This document shows, piece by piece, positions 43,981-53,951 of a stretch of DNA of 64,000 bases. The DNA lies in NCBI GenBank assembly GCA_009829735.1, contig CM020619.1, positions 8,174,375 to 8,238,374 of the forward strand. The letters run 5' to 3'. Positions within the stretch are counted from its first letter, which is position 1. Every line of letters starts with the position of its first letter. The notes under the pieces are model-generated. The model was not told the origin of the DNA and did not search any database. It saw only the letters and a list, made by a program, of their open reading frames with translations. The stretch comes from Pyropia yezoensis. Lineage: Eukaryota > Rhodophyta > Bangiophyceae > Bangiales > Bangiaceae. Made by a program: the position numbers and the translations under genes.

Positions 43981-45705
43981 CCCACCATAAGTAGCTCCCA
44001 TCCATAGTTCTTCTGTTTTCTTGTAATCAGGGCATAAGATTAGTGCCCTCTCACTCGTGTACCCCTCACAAAAGTACAATCCATGTCGCCCATTTCCCCG
44101 GGTGGCAACACCCCCCTCCCCCCCCCCCCCAAAGTAGTGCAGTTCCTTTCGAGCCAAAAGGTGTCAACGCAACCACGACCGCGTCACGCGTGCTCCCCCA
44201 CCTCCGCGGCAGCCGGGACGTGGCACGCACCGGGCGGCCACCGGGCGGCCACCCCCGTGCACGGTCACGCACCGCGAGCGCCGACGGCGCGCCGCCCGCC
44301 CTCGAGGGCGACCGCCACGGGGGCGGGGGGGGGGGGGGCGGCGCCGGTGGTGGGCGCCTCCGCCAGGCCGGCCACACGCTGGGACCCCATGAGGGGGGGG
44401 GGGCATGCGCGCCACCACCCTCCCTCCTCCCCACCGCCCTTGCCAACCACCCCGCGGGAGGGGTGCGTGGGTGGGGGGGGGCCCCCGCTTCCTCCCCCCC
44501 CCCCCCCCCCCCCCCGCGCGGCTGCCACACCGCCCTGCCACCGCGGTGGTGTGTGTCAATGGTCGGGGAGGCCACCGCCAGTGACGCCGCCGCGGCAGCT
44601 GTGGCCGCCGCGGCGCCGGGCCGTAGCCGCCAACGCACGCGGGTTGAGGGGGGGGGGGGTGGATGGCCCCACCGCCGCACGGTGGTCGGCCAGACCGGCC
44701 GCCCCCCCCCCCCTCCCTGTCCCGCCTCCGTGCGGCCGGCACAGCGGCGGCCGCCGCTCCGCCCGCAGCGGCGGCGGCGCCCCCCCCCCTCTTGCCTCCC
44801 GTCCCTGTGCAAGGACAGCCGCTGCGGCCGGGTGCAGAGGGCTGGGGGGGGGGGGGGGGGGATGACACACCCCGCCCGCAGCGCGGCGCGGTATGGCACG
44901 GCGGCCGGGCAGCCGGGGAGGGGGGCGAGGGGGGCGGTGGCTGGGCGGGCAATCCCCCCCCCCCCCGCGCCGCACGCTCTGTCCTCCTCACCACCGGCCT
45001 TGCAGCGCCACACCCAGCTGCTACTGTCACCACCGACGCTCGCCGCTCCCGTCTCTTCCCTTCCCCCCCCCCCGCGTCTGTCCCTTCTGTCTTTGGAGCC
45101 CCGCCGGTAGGCCACCACGTACTGTACACGCCGCCGCCGCCGCCGAGGCCACCCGCCCGCGGGGGTGGGCGTGCGCCACGCTGGCAGCGGGTCTGCGCCC
45201 GCCCGCTCGCCCCCGGCCGTCTGCCCACTGGCCGGCCTGCCGGCCGGCGGTTGAGCCGCCGGCCCAGCTATGCGCCCCCGGCCGCTGACGTGGCCCCCTC
45301 GCGGGGGCGGCGCCAGCCGACGGTCCCCCCCCTCCGTCCCCCCCCCCCGCCGCACCCGCCGCCGTCGCCCCATCCGCCGCGCCCTGCACACGCGTGCGCG
45401 TCCCGACGAGGCGAGGGTGGGGGGGCGAACCGCCCTGCTGGTGCGGCTGCGTGGCACGTTTTGGGGGAGTCGAGCGGGTGGGCGGGGCCGGGGGAATGGT
45501 GCTGGCGGTGGGGGTGGTGGTGGTGGTGGTGGGGGGGTGGTCCGTCTGCAGACGCCCTCTCGTTGGGGGCGGCTTGTGTAGGAGGCACCCCGGGCAGGGG
45601 GGGGGGGGGGGGGGGGTTCCTCCCCCAGGAGGACCGTGGCGTGGAAGGGCAACGACCCGCCCTGCGGCCTGGCCTCCCGCCCTGCCGGCCAGCCGCGCCG
45701 CCGGT

Positions 45706-45730
45706 GCGCGCGCGCGCGCGCGCGCGCGCG
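45706..45730. repeat. (GC)n dinucleotide tract
   Basis: 25 bases of alternating G and C, a potential Z-DNA former, inside the gene-poor region. Confidence 0.9.
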
Positions 45731-46168
45731 TGGCGGCGGCCGCACCGCCCACGCGCCACTGTGTGCGGGCCGCCGCCGCCGCCGGCCCAGACGTGGCGGC
45801 CGAGGCGGGCGGGGCAGAGGGGGCGGGGGGGGGGGGAGGGCAAGGTGCAGCAGCAGCGTTTTGTGGGGTGGGGGTCCCCAGCAGCGGGCGCGCCGCCAGT
45901 GGGGGGCGGCGGAGCCATGGGCGCCTCGTGGATGGTTGGGGGTAGGGGGGGTGGGGGGGGTGGGCCGGCCGCCCATGACGGGGGGGGGGCGGGGGGTAAG
46001 GTGGGCGCTGCGGCCCCCTTCCTCTGCAGGGCGCTTGCAGAAGTCGTCGCCGGCTGCTGGTGCCGCCCGGCAGGGGGCGGTGGCACGGTGGTAGCTCCAG
46101 CGGCCAACGCTGCTGTGGAAGCCGCGGCGGTTGTGGTAGTGGCACCGGCGGTGCCGGCGGCCGCGGAA

Positions 46169-46207
<39 letters not shown>

Positions 46208-47112
46208 ACGGCGGTGGCGGTGGCGGTGGCGGTGCGCGGCGGCGGCAGGCATGGCGCTCAGCACCCCCCCCAGCTCCCCCACCCCCGACGCCCCCTCCCC
46301 CGTCGCCAAACCACATCTGTCGTCGCTCTGTCGTCGCCCCCCCCCGCCCCCCCTCCCGGGACGCCTGCCGCCGCCGCACCCCTCCCTCCCCCCCCCCCAC
46401 GCAACGGCGCGCCGGGGCGGTACGGTGCGCCAGCGCATGGGGCGCCGTCGGCCGGTCCCACCGCGGCGCGGCGCGGCGGCGGCGGAAGCGGCGGTGGCGG
46501 TGCGGGAGGCGGGCGGCGCACAACCTCTCCCTCCCGCACACCATCCGGAGGACAGGAAGAAGGGGGTGGGGGGGTGGGGGGTGGGGGTGGTGTGAGCCCG
46601 GTTGCATCCCCCCCACGCGCGCCACCTGGCAGCTGCCACGCCGGGTGGTGGGGGCGGGTGGGCGGCCCCCTGGGGGGACGAGGGGGGGGGGCGGGGTTGG
46701 GGGAAGGGGGACAGAGGGGGGCGGTGTAAAAAAGCCGGCTCAGCCTTGTGGGAGGGGGGGGGGGGGAGGAGGTGGGAGTGTGGGGGAGGGTAGCGGTCGC
46801 CGCGGGACGGGGCGGGGCGGGGCGGGGGGAGGGGAGGGGAGGGGAGGCGGGGCGGCGCACGCCGGCGGCAGGTGGCACGGCGGTAGCGGCCGCTGCGGGA
46901 GCGCCGGGCGGTCGGGCACTGTCCCCCCCCCCCCCCCCCCCCCGCCCACCCACACACATCCCCACCGACCGCCGCTGGACGTCTGCTGCACCCCCGTCCG
47001 CCCCCCGCTCGCCCCCCCCCCCCTCCCCCCCCCTCTTCCTCTCCTGCTCCTCCTCCACCAACCACCCGCCGACGGCGACGGCGGCGCGAGGAGGGAGGAA
47101 AACGGCACAACC

Positions 47113-47114
<2 letters not shown>

Positions 47115-47149
<35 letters not shown>
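47115..47149. repeat. (GT)n microsatellite
   Basis: 35 bases of alternating G and T with no interruption. Confidence 0.95.
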
Positions 47150-47152
<3 letters not shown>

Positions 47153-47404
47153 CAGCGTTGAGGGAGCAGCCGCCGGCGTGGGGGGTGGGCGGGCGGCGGC
47201 GGTGGTGGCGGCGGCGCGTGAGGGATTTGGGGTGCCTACCACCCGCCGCTGCCGCCGCCGCCGCCGCCTCCGCCGCTGCCGCCGCTTGCCGCCGTCGCGG
47301 CCTGGCGCATTGAAGGGCCTGCGTGTGTGCGTGTGGGGGGGGCGAAGAGGGGAGTGGGGGCGGTCTTGTCGCGTGCAGCGGCGGCGGCCGGCCTGCGCCC
47401 GTCC

Positions 47405-49365
47405 ATGGCGGTACGGCCAACGACGGGGGGTGGTGGTGGTGGTGGTGGTGGTGGTGGTGGTGGTGGCGGTGGAGTTGGTGGGGGAGGTGACGGCGGCGGT
47501 GCAGCCGGTGACGCTCGTAACGGCAGCGGCGGCGGCGGCGGTGGCAGCGGCGGCGGCAGCGGCAGCGGCGGCGGCGGGATGGAACCCGCGGGTGACCGCG
47601 TCGGCGGTGCGGCAGGGGGGAGGGGGGTCACCGGGGGGGGTGGCCCCCGCGGCGGCGCCGTCGGCGGCAGCGGCCGCCGCCGGCTACCCCCTCGGCGGGC
47701 ACCCGCCGCAGGCGCACGTCCCGCAGCAGCGGCAGCAGCGGGCGGTGGCGGCGGCGGCGGTGGCGCTGGCGCGTGGCACTGGCGCAGAGCCGCGGGGGTG
47801 GTGGCGGTGGTGGTCGCGGCGGTGGTGGGGGCGGCGACGGCCGCGCCGGCCAGCGTCGTTGGCGGCGGCGCGGCGGCTGGGGCGGGCGCCGCCGCGGCCA
47901 CGGCCGGCCCGCCGTGGCTCCCCGCCGCCGGCCGGCAGATTGTGGTCAACTTCCCGCCGCCGTCGGTGGCGACCCCCCCCCCCCACCCGCCCCCCCCGTT
48001 ACGGACGGGGGCGGCTCCCCAGAGGCAACGCCGACGGTGCCGCCCACCGAGGAGAGCCCGCCCCCCCTCGTGCCCCTCCCCACCCGCACCCTCCTCACGG
48101 ACCTGTCGGTCACCACGTCGGGCGGCGGCGGCTACACCGACGCGGTGGACGAGTGCGTGCGGCGGCTGGCGGCGGCGGCGACGGGCACCGACGCGGCCGC
48201 GTGGGAGCTGCTGGGGGAGCCGTCCTTTGAGGAGGGCGGCGACGACGCGGTCGGCCCGTGGTCCGCCCGCTACACTACCCGCCTGCCCGACGCGCGCACC
48301 CCCGACGGCGACACGTCGGCGGCGCTGCGGGTGGAGGCGTGGCGGGAGTTTGTCGGCAGCGGCGCCTTTGACGACGCCGTCCCCGACCAGTGCCCCGACG
48401 TGGACGGCGGGGTGTCGGCAGAGCTGGACGGGGAGCCCATCGTGACGGGCGCCCGTGGCAGCGCAGACAGTGATGACGACGATGAGGACACGGACAGTGA
48501 CGATGGCGACAGCGACGACGAGGAGGAGCCGACGCAGACAACGACGCCCGCCGACGGCGGCGACGACGACGACGGCCTCGGCGCGGGGGCGATTGCGGGC
48601 ATTGTGGCGGCGGCGCTGCTGGCGCTGCTGCTGCTACTGCTGTGCTGCTGCTGCGCGTGCCTCCGGCGGCGGCGCACCCGGGACCGCCCCGCGGCGGGGG
48701 GGGCGGGGCGGCGGCCGCACGCGGCGCGGCCGTCGACCGACACGTCGTCGGCCGCGCTGCGGCGGCTGGGCACCGGCGACGTGCAGCCGGTGCCGCCGCT
48801 GTCGCCGTCGTGGGGCGGGGGCGTGCCGCCCGCCGACGACGGCGGCGCCGACCCGGCGTCGTCGTCCACCGACCTGGTCGTCCTGCCCGCCCCGCCGCCG
48901 CCCGTGTGGCGGCCCGACGGGGTGGCGGCCCGGCGGTCCTCCTCCTCCTCCCGCTCCTCGGACGGCGCCTACGCGCTGGACGGGGCCGACGATGAGGAGC
49001 GGTACGACACGCCGCCGTCGTCGCTGCTCGGCATGATCCGCAGCCCGTCCAGCCGCGACACGGGGAATGGCCTCCACGACTACCACATCTCGGTGGGGCC
49101 GGTGCGGCCGTCGGACCCGCCGCCGCCGCCGGGCTACCTCACCACCGACGGGGGGGCGGCGGTGGGGGCACCGCTGGGGGGGGAGGACGGCGGCGAAGGA
49201 GGGGTGCCATGGCGCCCCGGAGGGGGGGGGGGGGCGGGGGGGCCCCCCGGGGGGGGGGGGGGGGGGTCGACGTGGACGGCATGGAAGGCGTCGGGCCGTT
49301 TTCGCCCTAAAGCGCTTGTGGGGGGGCGACGTCGTTGGGGAGGGCCAGGGAGAGAGGAGGGGTAA
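47405..49365 (+). CDS. Single-pass membrane protein with acidic ectodomain, unknown family, apparent frameshift
   Basis: ATG at 47405, with alternatives such as 47579. The first frame gives Gly/Ala-rich sequence, then a hydrophobic segment after AWHWRR (GVVAVVVAAVVGAATAAPAS) that could be a late signal peptide or anchor, and IVVNFPPPSV. At the C runs 47973-47997 the coding-like frame changes; the second frame continues ATPTVPPTEESPPPLVP to the stop at 49363-49365. That part has a soluble domain (VDECVRRLAAAATGTDAAAW, FVGSGAFDDAVPDQCPDV), a very acidic stretch (SDDDDEDTDSDDGDSDDEEE), and a transmembrane helix AGAIAGIVAAALLALLLLLL followed by CCCCACLRRRR. The cytoplasmic tail has Ser/Pro motifs and ends Gly-rich. 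The layout suggests a plasma-membrane or endomembrane type I protein with a palmitoylation-prone Cys cluster; function unknown. A (GGT)n tract lies just after the start. Confidence 0.6.
47430..47466 (+). repeat. (GGT)n tract encoding poly-Gly
   Basis: About twelve GGT units in frame near the start of the membrane-protein gene, giving a Gly run. Its presence makes the more downstream start at 47579 a reasonable alternative. Confidence 0.8.
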
Positions 49366-50435
49366 AGGGCGGTGGTGCAGAAGGTGTGGGAGGGCAGAGG
49401 GGTCGTGCGAGGGGCGGTGGGGGGGGGGGGTGGGGGGGGTGGGGGGGGCAAAGGCGGGCGGCAGCAGCAGCAATCAGCGGGGGGGTGGGCGGCGGGGAGG
49501 GTCCACCAGCTACCTCATTTATTTTTTTTCGTTTTTCCTTGTCACCCTTGTCCCCCCTCCTCCCCGAGCTCCCTTCTCTTTCTCCATGTTTCTTCTGTTC
49601 TTCCTTCTTGTGTGCAGCCGTCGCGCGGGATGCGCACCCCGTCGCCACCACCCACCTGTCGGGGAGTCTTTGAGGGCGGTCCCCGTGGCGCCACGTCCGC
49701 CGGTGGGGGCACCCAACCGGCTCTCCCCGCCCGTCGCTTCCCAACCGCCTTCCGTACCCCACCCCCGCGGGGGCGCCCGTGATAGCCCCTCCCACGCCGC
49801 GCCGCGGCGGCCCGCTGCCCCGCGCACCGGCGGGACACGTTGGGACACACCACCAGGGAACCGTTGCGTTGCCGCGGGGACCCCCCCCGCGCGTCTGCGC
49901 CGGCCGCCGTGCCCGGCCGCGGGCAGGCCGCTAAGGGGGCGGGCCTCCCGGCCGACCTCCCCCGACCGCACGCTGCGTGCGCCATGGCTCGCGTTGGGAC
50001 CGCGGCGCCACCGTGCGGAGGAGGCCCGCGCTTCTTTGACGACACGCTGCCAGGCATACGCCGTTGCACGTGCGCCATCTGCAATGTCAATCCCCAGCGG
50101 CAGGGGCTGCCGGCTCCAGTGGTGTGCTGCAGCACGCCGCTGGGGCCAGCGCTGGAACCCACCTGTGGGAATACAAAACCTGCCCCCAAACATTGAGCCA
50201 GGTCGGCAATGCTCATGCTTGAATACCTGTCGCCGTGTGGCACATGTACAGGGACATAACTCACACTACCAAGGAAAGGAAGAGATAAAACAGACAAGGA
50301 CAAGGGCAAGGCATGATCTATGTACACGAAGGCCACGAAGCAGCATGCAGCGGCGCACAGAAAGAGCCGCGACCGGCGGGGAAGCCGGGCGGCGCGCGCG
50401 CGGCGACGACCAAAAAAAGAAAAAGGTATCCGCCC
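49366..50435. other. Intergenic between convergent genes
   Basis: About 1.1 kb. G runs come first, then a T-rich stretch (about 49515-49620) that may be 3' UTR, then GC-rich sequence and a less GC-rich part at 50150-50330. Open frames are low-complexity. No gene is called. Confidence 0.5.
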
Positions 50436-51741
50436 TCACGGTTCAGGCAAGCGGCCAAACTCGCGGGAGGGTGTGTAGGCCGACACGACCTTGCTCACCA
50501 CCGACGGCACCTGCGTACACGCGCCGCCACCCGAGCCCGTCATCAGCCACTTGGTCGTCCGCTTCCGCTCGCACCACTGGTTGCCCAGAAAGTCGCACGC
50601 GTACGACGGGGACGCGTTGGACTCGGTGCGGCACTTGCCCGGCTGCCCGTCGATCGGCACGGTGGTGGTTGGCGTTGCGGCTTTCGCGCCACACTGGCAG
50701 CCACAAGCGAGGGTCACCTCGGAGAAGAAGGCCGCCGCATTGGGATCGTTGGCGCTCTTTTGGGTGACGGCGTAGATAATGAGCAGGCGGTCAATCGGCT
50801 CAGGGTACGAGACAAACGCCTTGCACTGGCCCGCCGGATCGTCCATAAAGGGGCAGTCTGGGAAGAGGGGGGGGGGGGTTGACGCACAGAAATACCAGAC
50901 AAAGGAGGGGTGGGGTAGCAGCCAGTGGGTGCGACAGCAAGCCAGCAAAAGCCACCACAATCAACCGCGTCAGTCAGCCGCGCTTGTCGCTCACAGCCGC
51001 TCACCATCCAGTCTCCCGGACACCCGCAACTGCCACCTCCTGCCGCCCCCCCCCGCCCCAAGCGTCCCCGCCAGTACATGCAGACCACCTACTCTTTGTC
51101 TCAGTCCACGAGCTGTACGCGGCACCGTCAATAAGCAGGTCCTTTGCCGGGAAGCCCACCTCCTTGAGCGACCCTGCCGGCACCCGGAACTGCTGCACCG
51201 CCACCAGCGACCCCTGCTTAGTCGTCATGGTCGGCCGCACGACGGCACCGTCCGCCATGCCCAGGCTGCTCATTGTCTCGCGCCAGCCATCGGCCGGGTC
51301 CTTCACAGGCTGTGCATCAATGTCCTCCAGCACCAGGTCTGCCGAGAACTTGAAGCCATTGGCCTCAACGAGGATGCCCTGGAAACCCTTGTACGTCGGC
51401 AACTGACCGTCGCGGCCCGTGCCCGTCACGCAATGCTGGTCATTCTCGTGGCTGACCACCGTGTAGTTGCTGTCGGTGTTGGGATACGCCAGACCGGTGG
51501 CCAGCGCCGCCATCGTCGTGCAGCCGCCAACGTCCACCTTGGTCGCCTTCAGCTCCCGCCCGTCCGACATCTTGTACACCCCCCCCGCCGACGCCAGCAC
51601 CCGGTGGACGGGCACAAACTCACACACCTTGGCCTCGACTGCAGCGGCGAGCGTGCCCAGCACCACCGCGGCCGCCACAGTGGTGAGCCTCGCAGGCAGC
51701 GTGCGGGCGGCCTTGCCCCCCACCCCAGCTGTTGTGGCCAT
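50436..51741 (-). CDS. Secreted cysteine-rich protein of unknown family (two exons)
   Basis: Exon 1 is 51093-51741 and exon 2 is 50436-50857 (minus strand), giving 356 residues. The donor is GTAGGT after AAGA; the acceptor is CTTCCCAG behind a C run; both phases agree, reading SWTETK-NCPFMDDPAGQC across the join. The N-terminus (ATTAGVGGKAARTLPARL, then VVLGTLAAAVEA) is a signal peptide with likely cleavage before KVCEF. The mature protein has about a dozen Cys, including ACGCQCGAK and WCERK, suggesting disulfides, and at least one N-glycosylation site (NYT). A segment DGRELKATKVDVGGCTT and a later QGILVEANGFKFSADLVLED look like beta-strands. I know no family with this pattern. Secretion to the wall or apoplast, or retention in the endomembranes, is inferred. 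Confidence 0.75.
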
Positions 51742-52620
51742 CTCGTCCGAGGGAAAAAGGAAGGAGGGAGGGAGGTGGCTGTGACGGGGAGAAGGGGGTG
51801 AGGGGAGGCGGCCGAGGGTCGCAGCGGAGGGGACGACGGCGGGATGGGTTGTGCTCGAGTGGGTGTGACTGGGCGGGTGGGGAGCCGTCTGGACCGACGA
51901 GGTGTACCGCGGCCGCAAGTCTTATACCCCCGCCCAGTCGGGCTCACCCCACCTGGAGCGCCCATGACTCCTCGCCCATCAAGACCGCTGGCCCGACCGC
52001 ACCAATCGCGACAGCTCGTCCGAACAACCACGCGCTTGCCTGCAATCCTGCCCCCCCGCCGCCTCTACCCTCGCCTGCACGCCCGAGCCGCGGCGGCGCC
52101 GTGACGGCATCGCGATGGCGGTGGGGCCCCACCCCCGCGGGTGGTGGCCCCCACGAACGGTACACCCCCGCCCATGCGGGGGGGTAAAGGGGCGGGAAAG
52201 GGGAGCAGGGCGGCCTTGAGATGGGACAGATGCCCGCCAGACGGCCGGCCGGCAGGAAGGCGCCCCCGATTCCAACGCCCCCTCCGTCATTCTTGAGAGA
52301 AGGCGCGGGAGGGGCTTTGTTGAAATTGGGGGCGCGCACCGCACCCGCCATCATCGCCATGGGGGATACTCCCGTCGTCATCCCCAAGGGCGTACCTTCG
52401 TCGTCATCGCCACCGGCGTATCCCCGTGGCGATGACGCTGAGCCGCGGTGGCGATGACGGTAGGGGCGGTCGAGGTAGGGGCGTGGCGGCTGCTGCATAG
52501 GCGGCTGCTGAGGGAGGGGTGGCTGCGGCTGCTGTCCGTGAGACAGGTGGCAGGCAAACCTGGCCGGGGGGGACAGTGGCCAAATTTGATGGCACGTGGG
52601 GACTGATCACGCGCAGTTGC
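51742..52620 (-). other. Possible orphan coding exon (Gln/Pro-rich)
   Basis: On the minus strand a frame from about 52555 to 51944 reads unusually protein-like for an intergenic stretch: GQQPQPPLPQQPPMQQPPRP, then SSPRGYAGGDDDEGTPLG, APNFNKAPPAPSLKNDGGGV. An ATG lies at 52498. It would lie upstream of, and in the same direction as, the secreted-protein gene. No domain is recognised, and the later part (below about 52180) decays to GC-rich shadow. It may be a real low-complexity protein or an exon of an unrecognised gene; inverted copies of GTCATCGCCAC near 52390-52460 show it is also locally repetitive. Confidence 0.3.
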
Positions 52621-53951
52621 CAGGTCTAGATGGAAGGCGGCTACTAAAGATCAAGCACAGCGCACAGAGGCGGCTTGGGCATCTAACATTTAGATCAGGG
52701 GTTCTCAAGGGTACTTCTTTCAAGCGTAGTTGCGCGTAGTTTTCAAGCGTACATACGCGGTTTCTTGAACTTTCATCGATCTGGGAGAACTACACTTGTT
52801 CGCAGCCGTACCGGAAGATCGTACGCTTGAAGTCGAGTCTGGCGAGTAGATAATTCAATTACACAAATACCTCGCAAAAACCAAACCGGGCTTCCGCCAC
52901 CGGCGCCGCGGCCTCCCTGTTCCCGCCGCGAGCTGGGGGGGGTTGCGCGAGTTCGCCCACTGGACTCCTCTTCTTTCATGATATATCTATCTGCCCCCCC
53001 CCCGACCCATCCCCTTCACCCATCTGCTGTTTCCCTCACAACCCCAGCCCCGCCGCCCGTGCCGCCGCGATGGTTTCTCCCCCCCCTACCGTGTCTGCCT
53101 GTCCCATGGCCGGTGCCAGGGGCGGGGGCACCCTGTTCGAAGCGCGACCGGTCTGCCTCAATCGATGGGGACAACCACCCGCGTGGGCGTAGTTTCGGTG
53201 ATGCTGCGGCAGCTGCTGTGGCTGTTCTCGCGGGAAAGGGGAGTAGCGATATGGATTGGGATGGGTGGGGGGGGTGTTGGCCAGGAAGGAGAGTGAGCGG
53301 CGGGGCCTTATCAAGTTAGAGCGCTTGGCTGCATCGTAGAGGTGGCGACGGGTGCGGGAGAAGTGTAGCAATATGGTTGTCCGTATTGTGACCCTAATAC
53401 CAGGGGGGCTACTTCTAATCCTTAACTTTCAATTTGAGAGTCCGAGCTGGTCACGGTATCTATAAGTTACGTATGACCAGAGGGACTTGCATCTTGGGGT
53501 GGAGGGTAGTTAGTAGTGTCTCCGAGGGTTTATAACGAGGGGGCCGGTGGCGAATCCACCGCAGGCCAAGGTAGAACAACAAACCCCTCCCATTTGGGCT
53601 CCCATCTTGGTCCCGTGGCTTGCGCTCCAAGGACAGCAACCTTGGCCTCCCGGTGACGTTGGTGCCGATCTCCCTTGGTGAGTGTTCCCTGAGAGTGGAC
53701 GTGCGACGGATTCCTATTGTGCTACATTGGTGGAGCAGCAGGGGACGGGTTTCCGTCACCCTTGTGGTGACGCCGTCTTCGGCCCTGGCACACGGATAGG
53801 GATCCGGTCCTTTTCTTGTACTCGTGGTGTTGCGACCTGATCGATTGTGTTGAGCTTTTACCTGTGACTGTGACATACTGTTACTCTCCCCAATCTACCC
53901 CCTCGCTCTCTTATTCGTGGTGATCGTTGCGTCGGTGGACTGATTGTGACT
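52621..53951. other. Retroelement 5' flank and leader
   Basis: From about 52640 the sequence becomes less GC-rich and loses the homopolymer runs, apart from two short GC-rich patches at 52890-52945 and 53040-53290. The part 53340-53951 leads into gag and probably includes a 5' LTR or its remnant. There is a TATA-like TTTATAA at 53529-53535, and a possible primer-binding site starting TGGTGGAGCAG near 53728. I could not find a matching long terminal repeat beyond pol, so the LTR limits are not set. Confidence 0.4.

Larger units (their letters stand above)
42397..47404. other. Five-kilobase region with no supported gene
   Basis: Both strands carry very long open frames (one of over 1,000 codons), but all translate to Pro/Gly/Arg/Ala low-complexity without any domain, and they arise because GC-rich repeats lack stops. 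Contents: G runs throughout 44330-46800, a diverged direct repeat near 43741-43980, a (GC)n tract, a (GT)n tract and many C runs. The stretch 43290-44100 is less GC-rich and might hold UTR or promoter sequence. A small or fast-evolving gene could be missed. Confidence 0.5.

Noticed and set aside
44663-46729. A plus-strand open frame of nearly 700 codons
   Set aside because: Same reason; no motif, no splice context, frame broken by G runs.
44066-47242. A minus-strand open frame of over 1,000 codons
   Set aside because: Consists of poly-Pro/Arg/Gly and His-Thr runs created by homopolymers and (GT)n; stops are absent only because of base composition.
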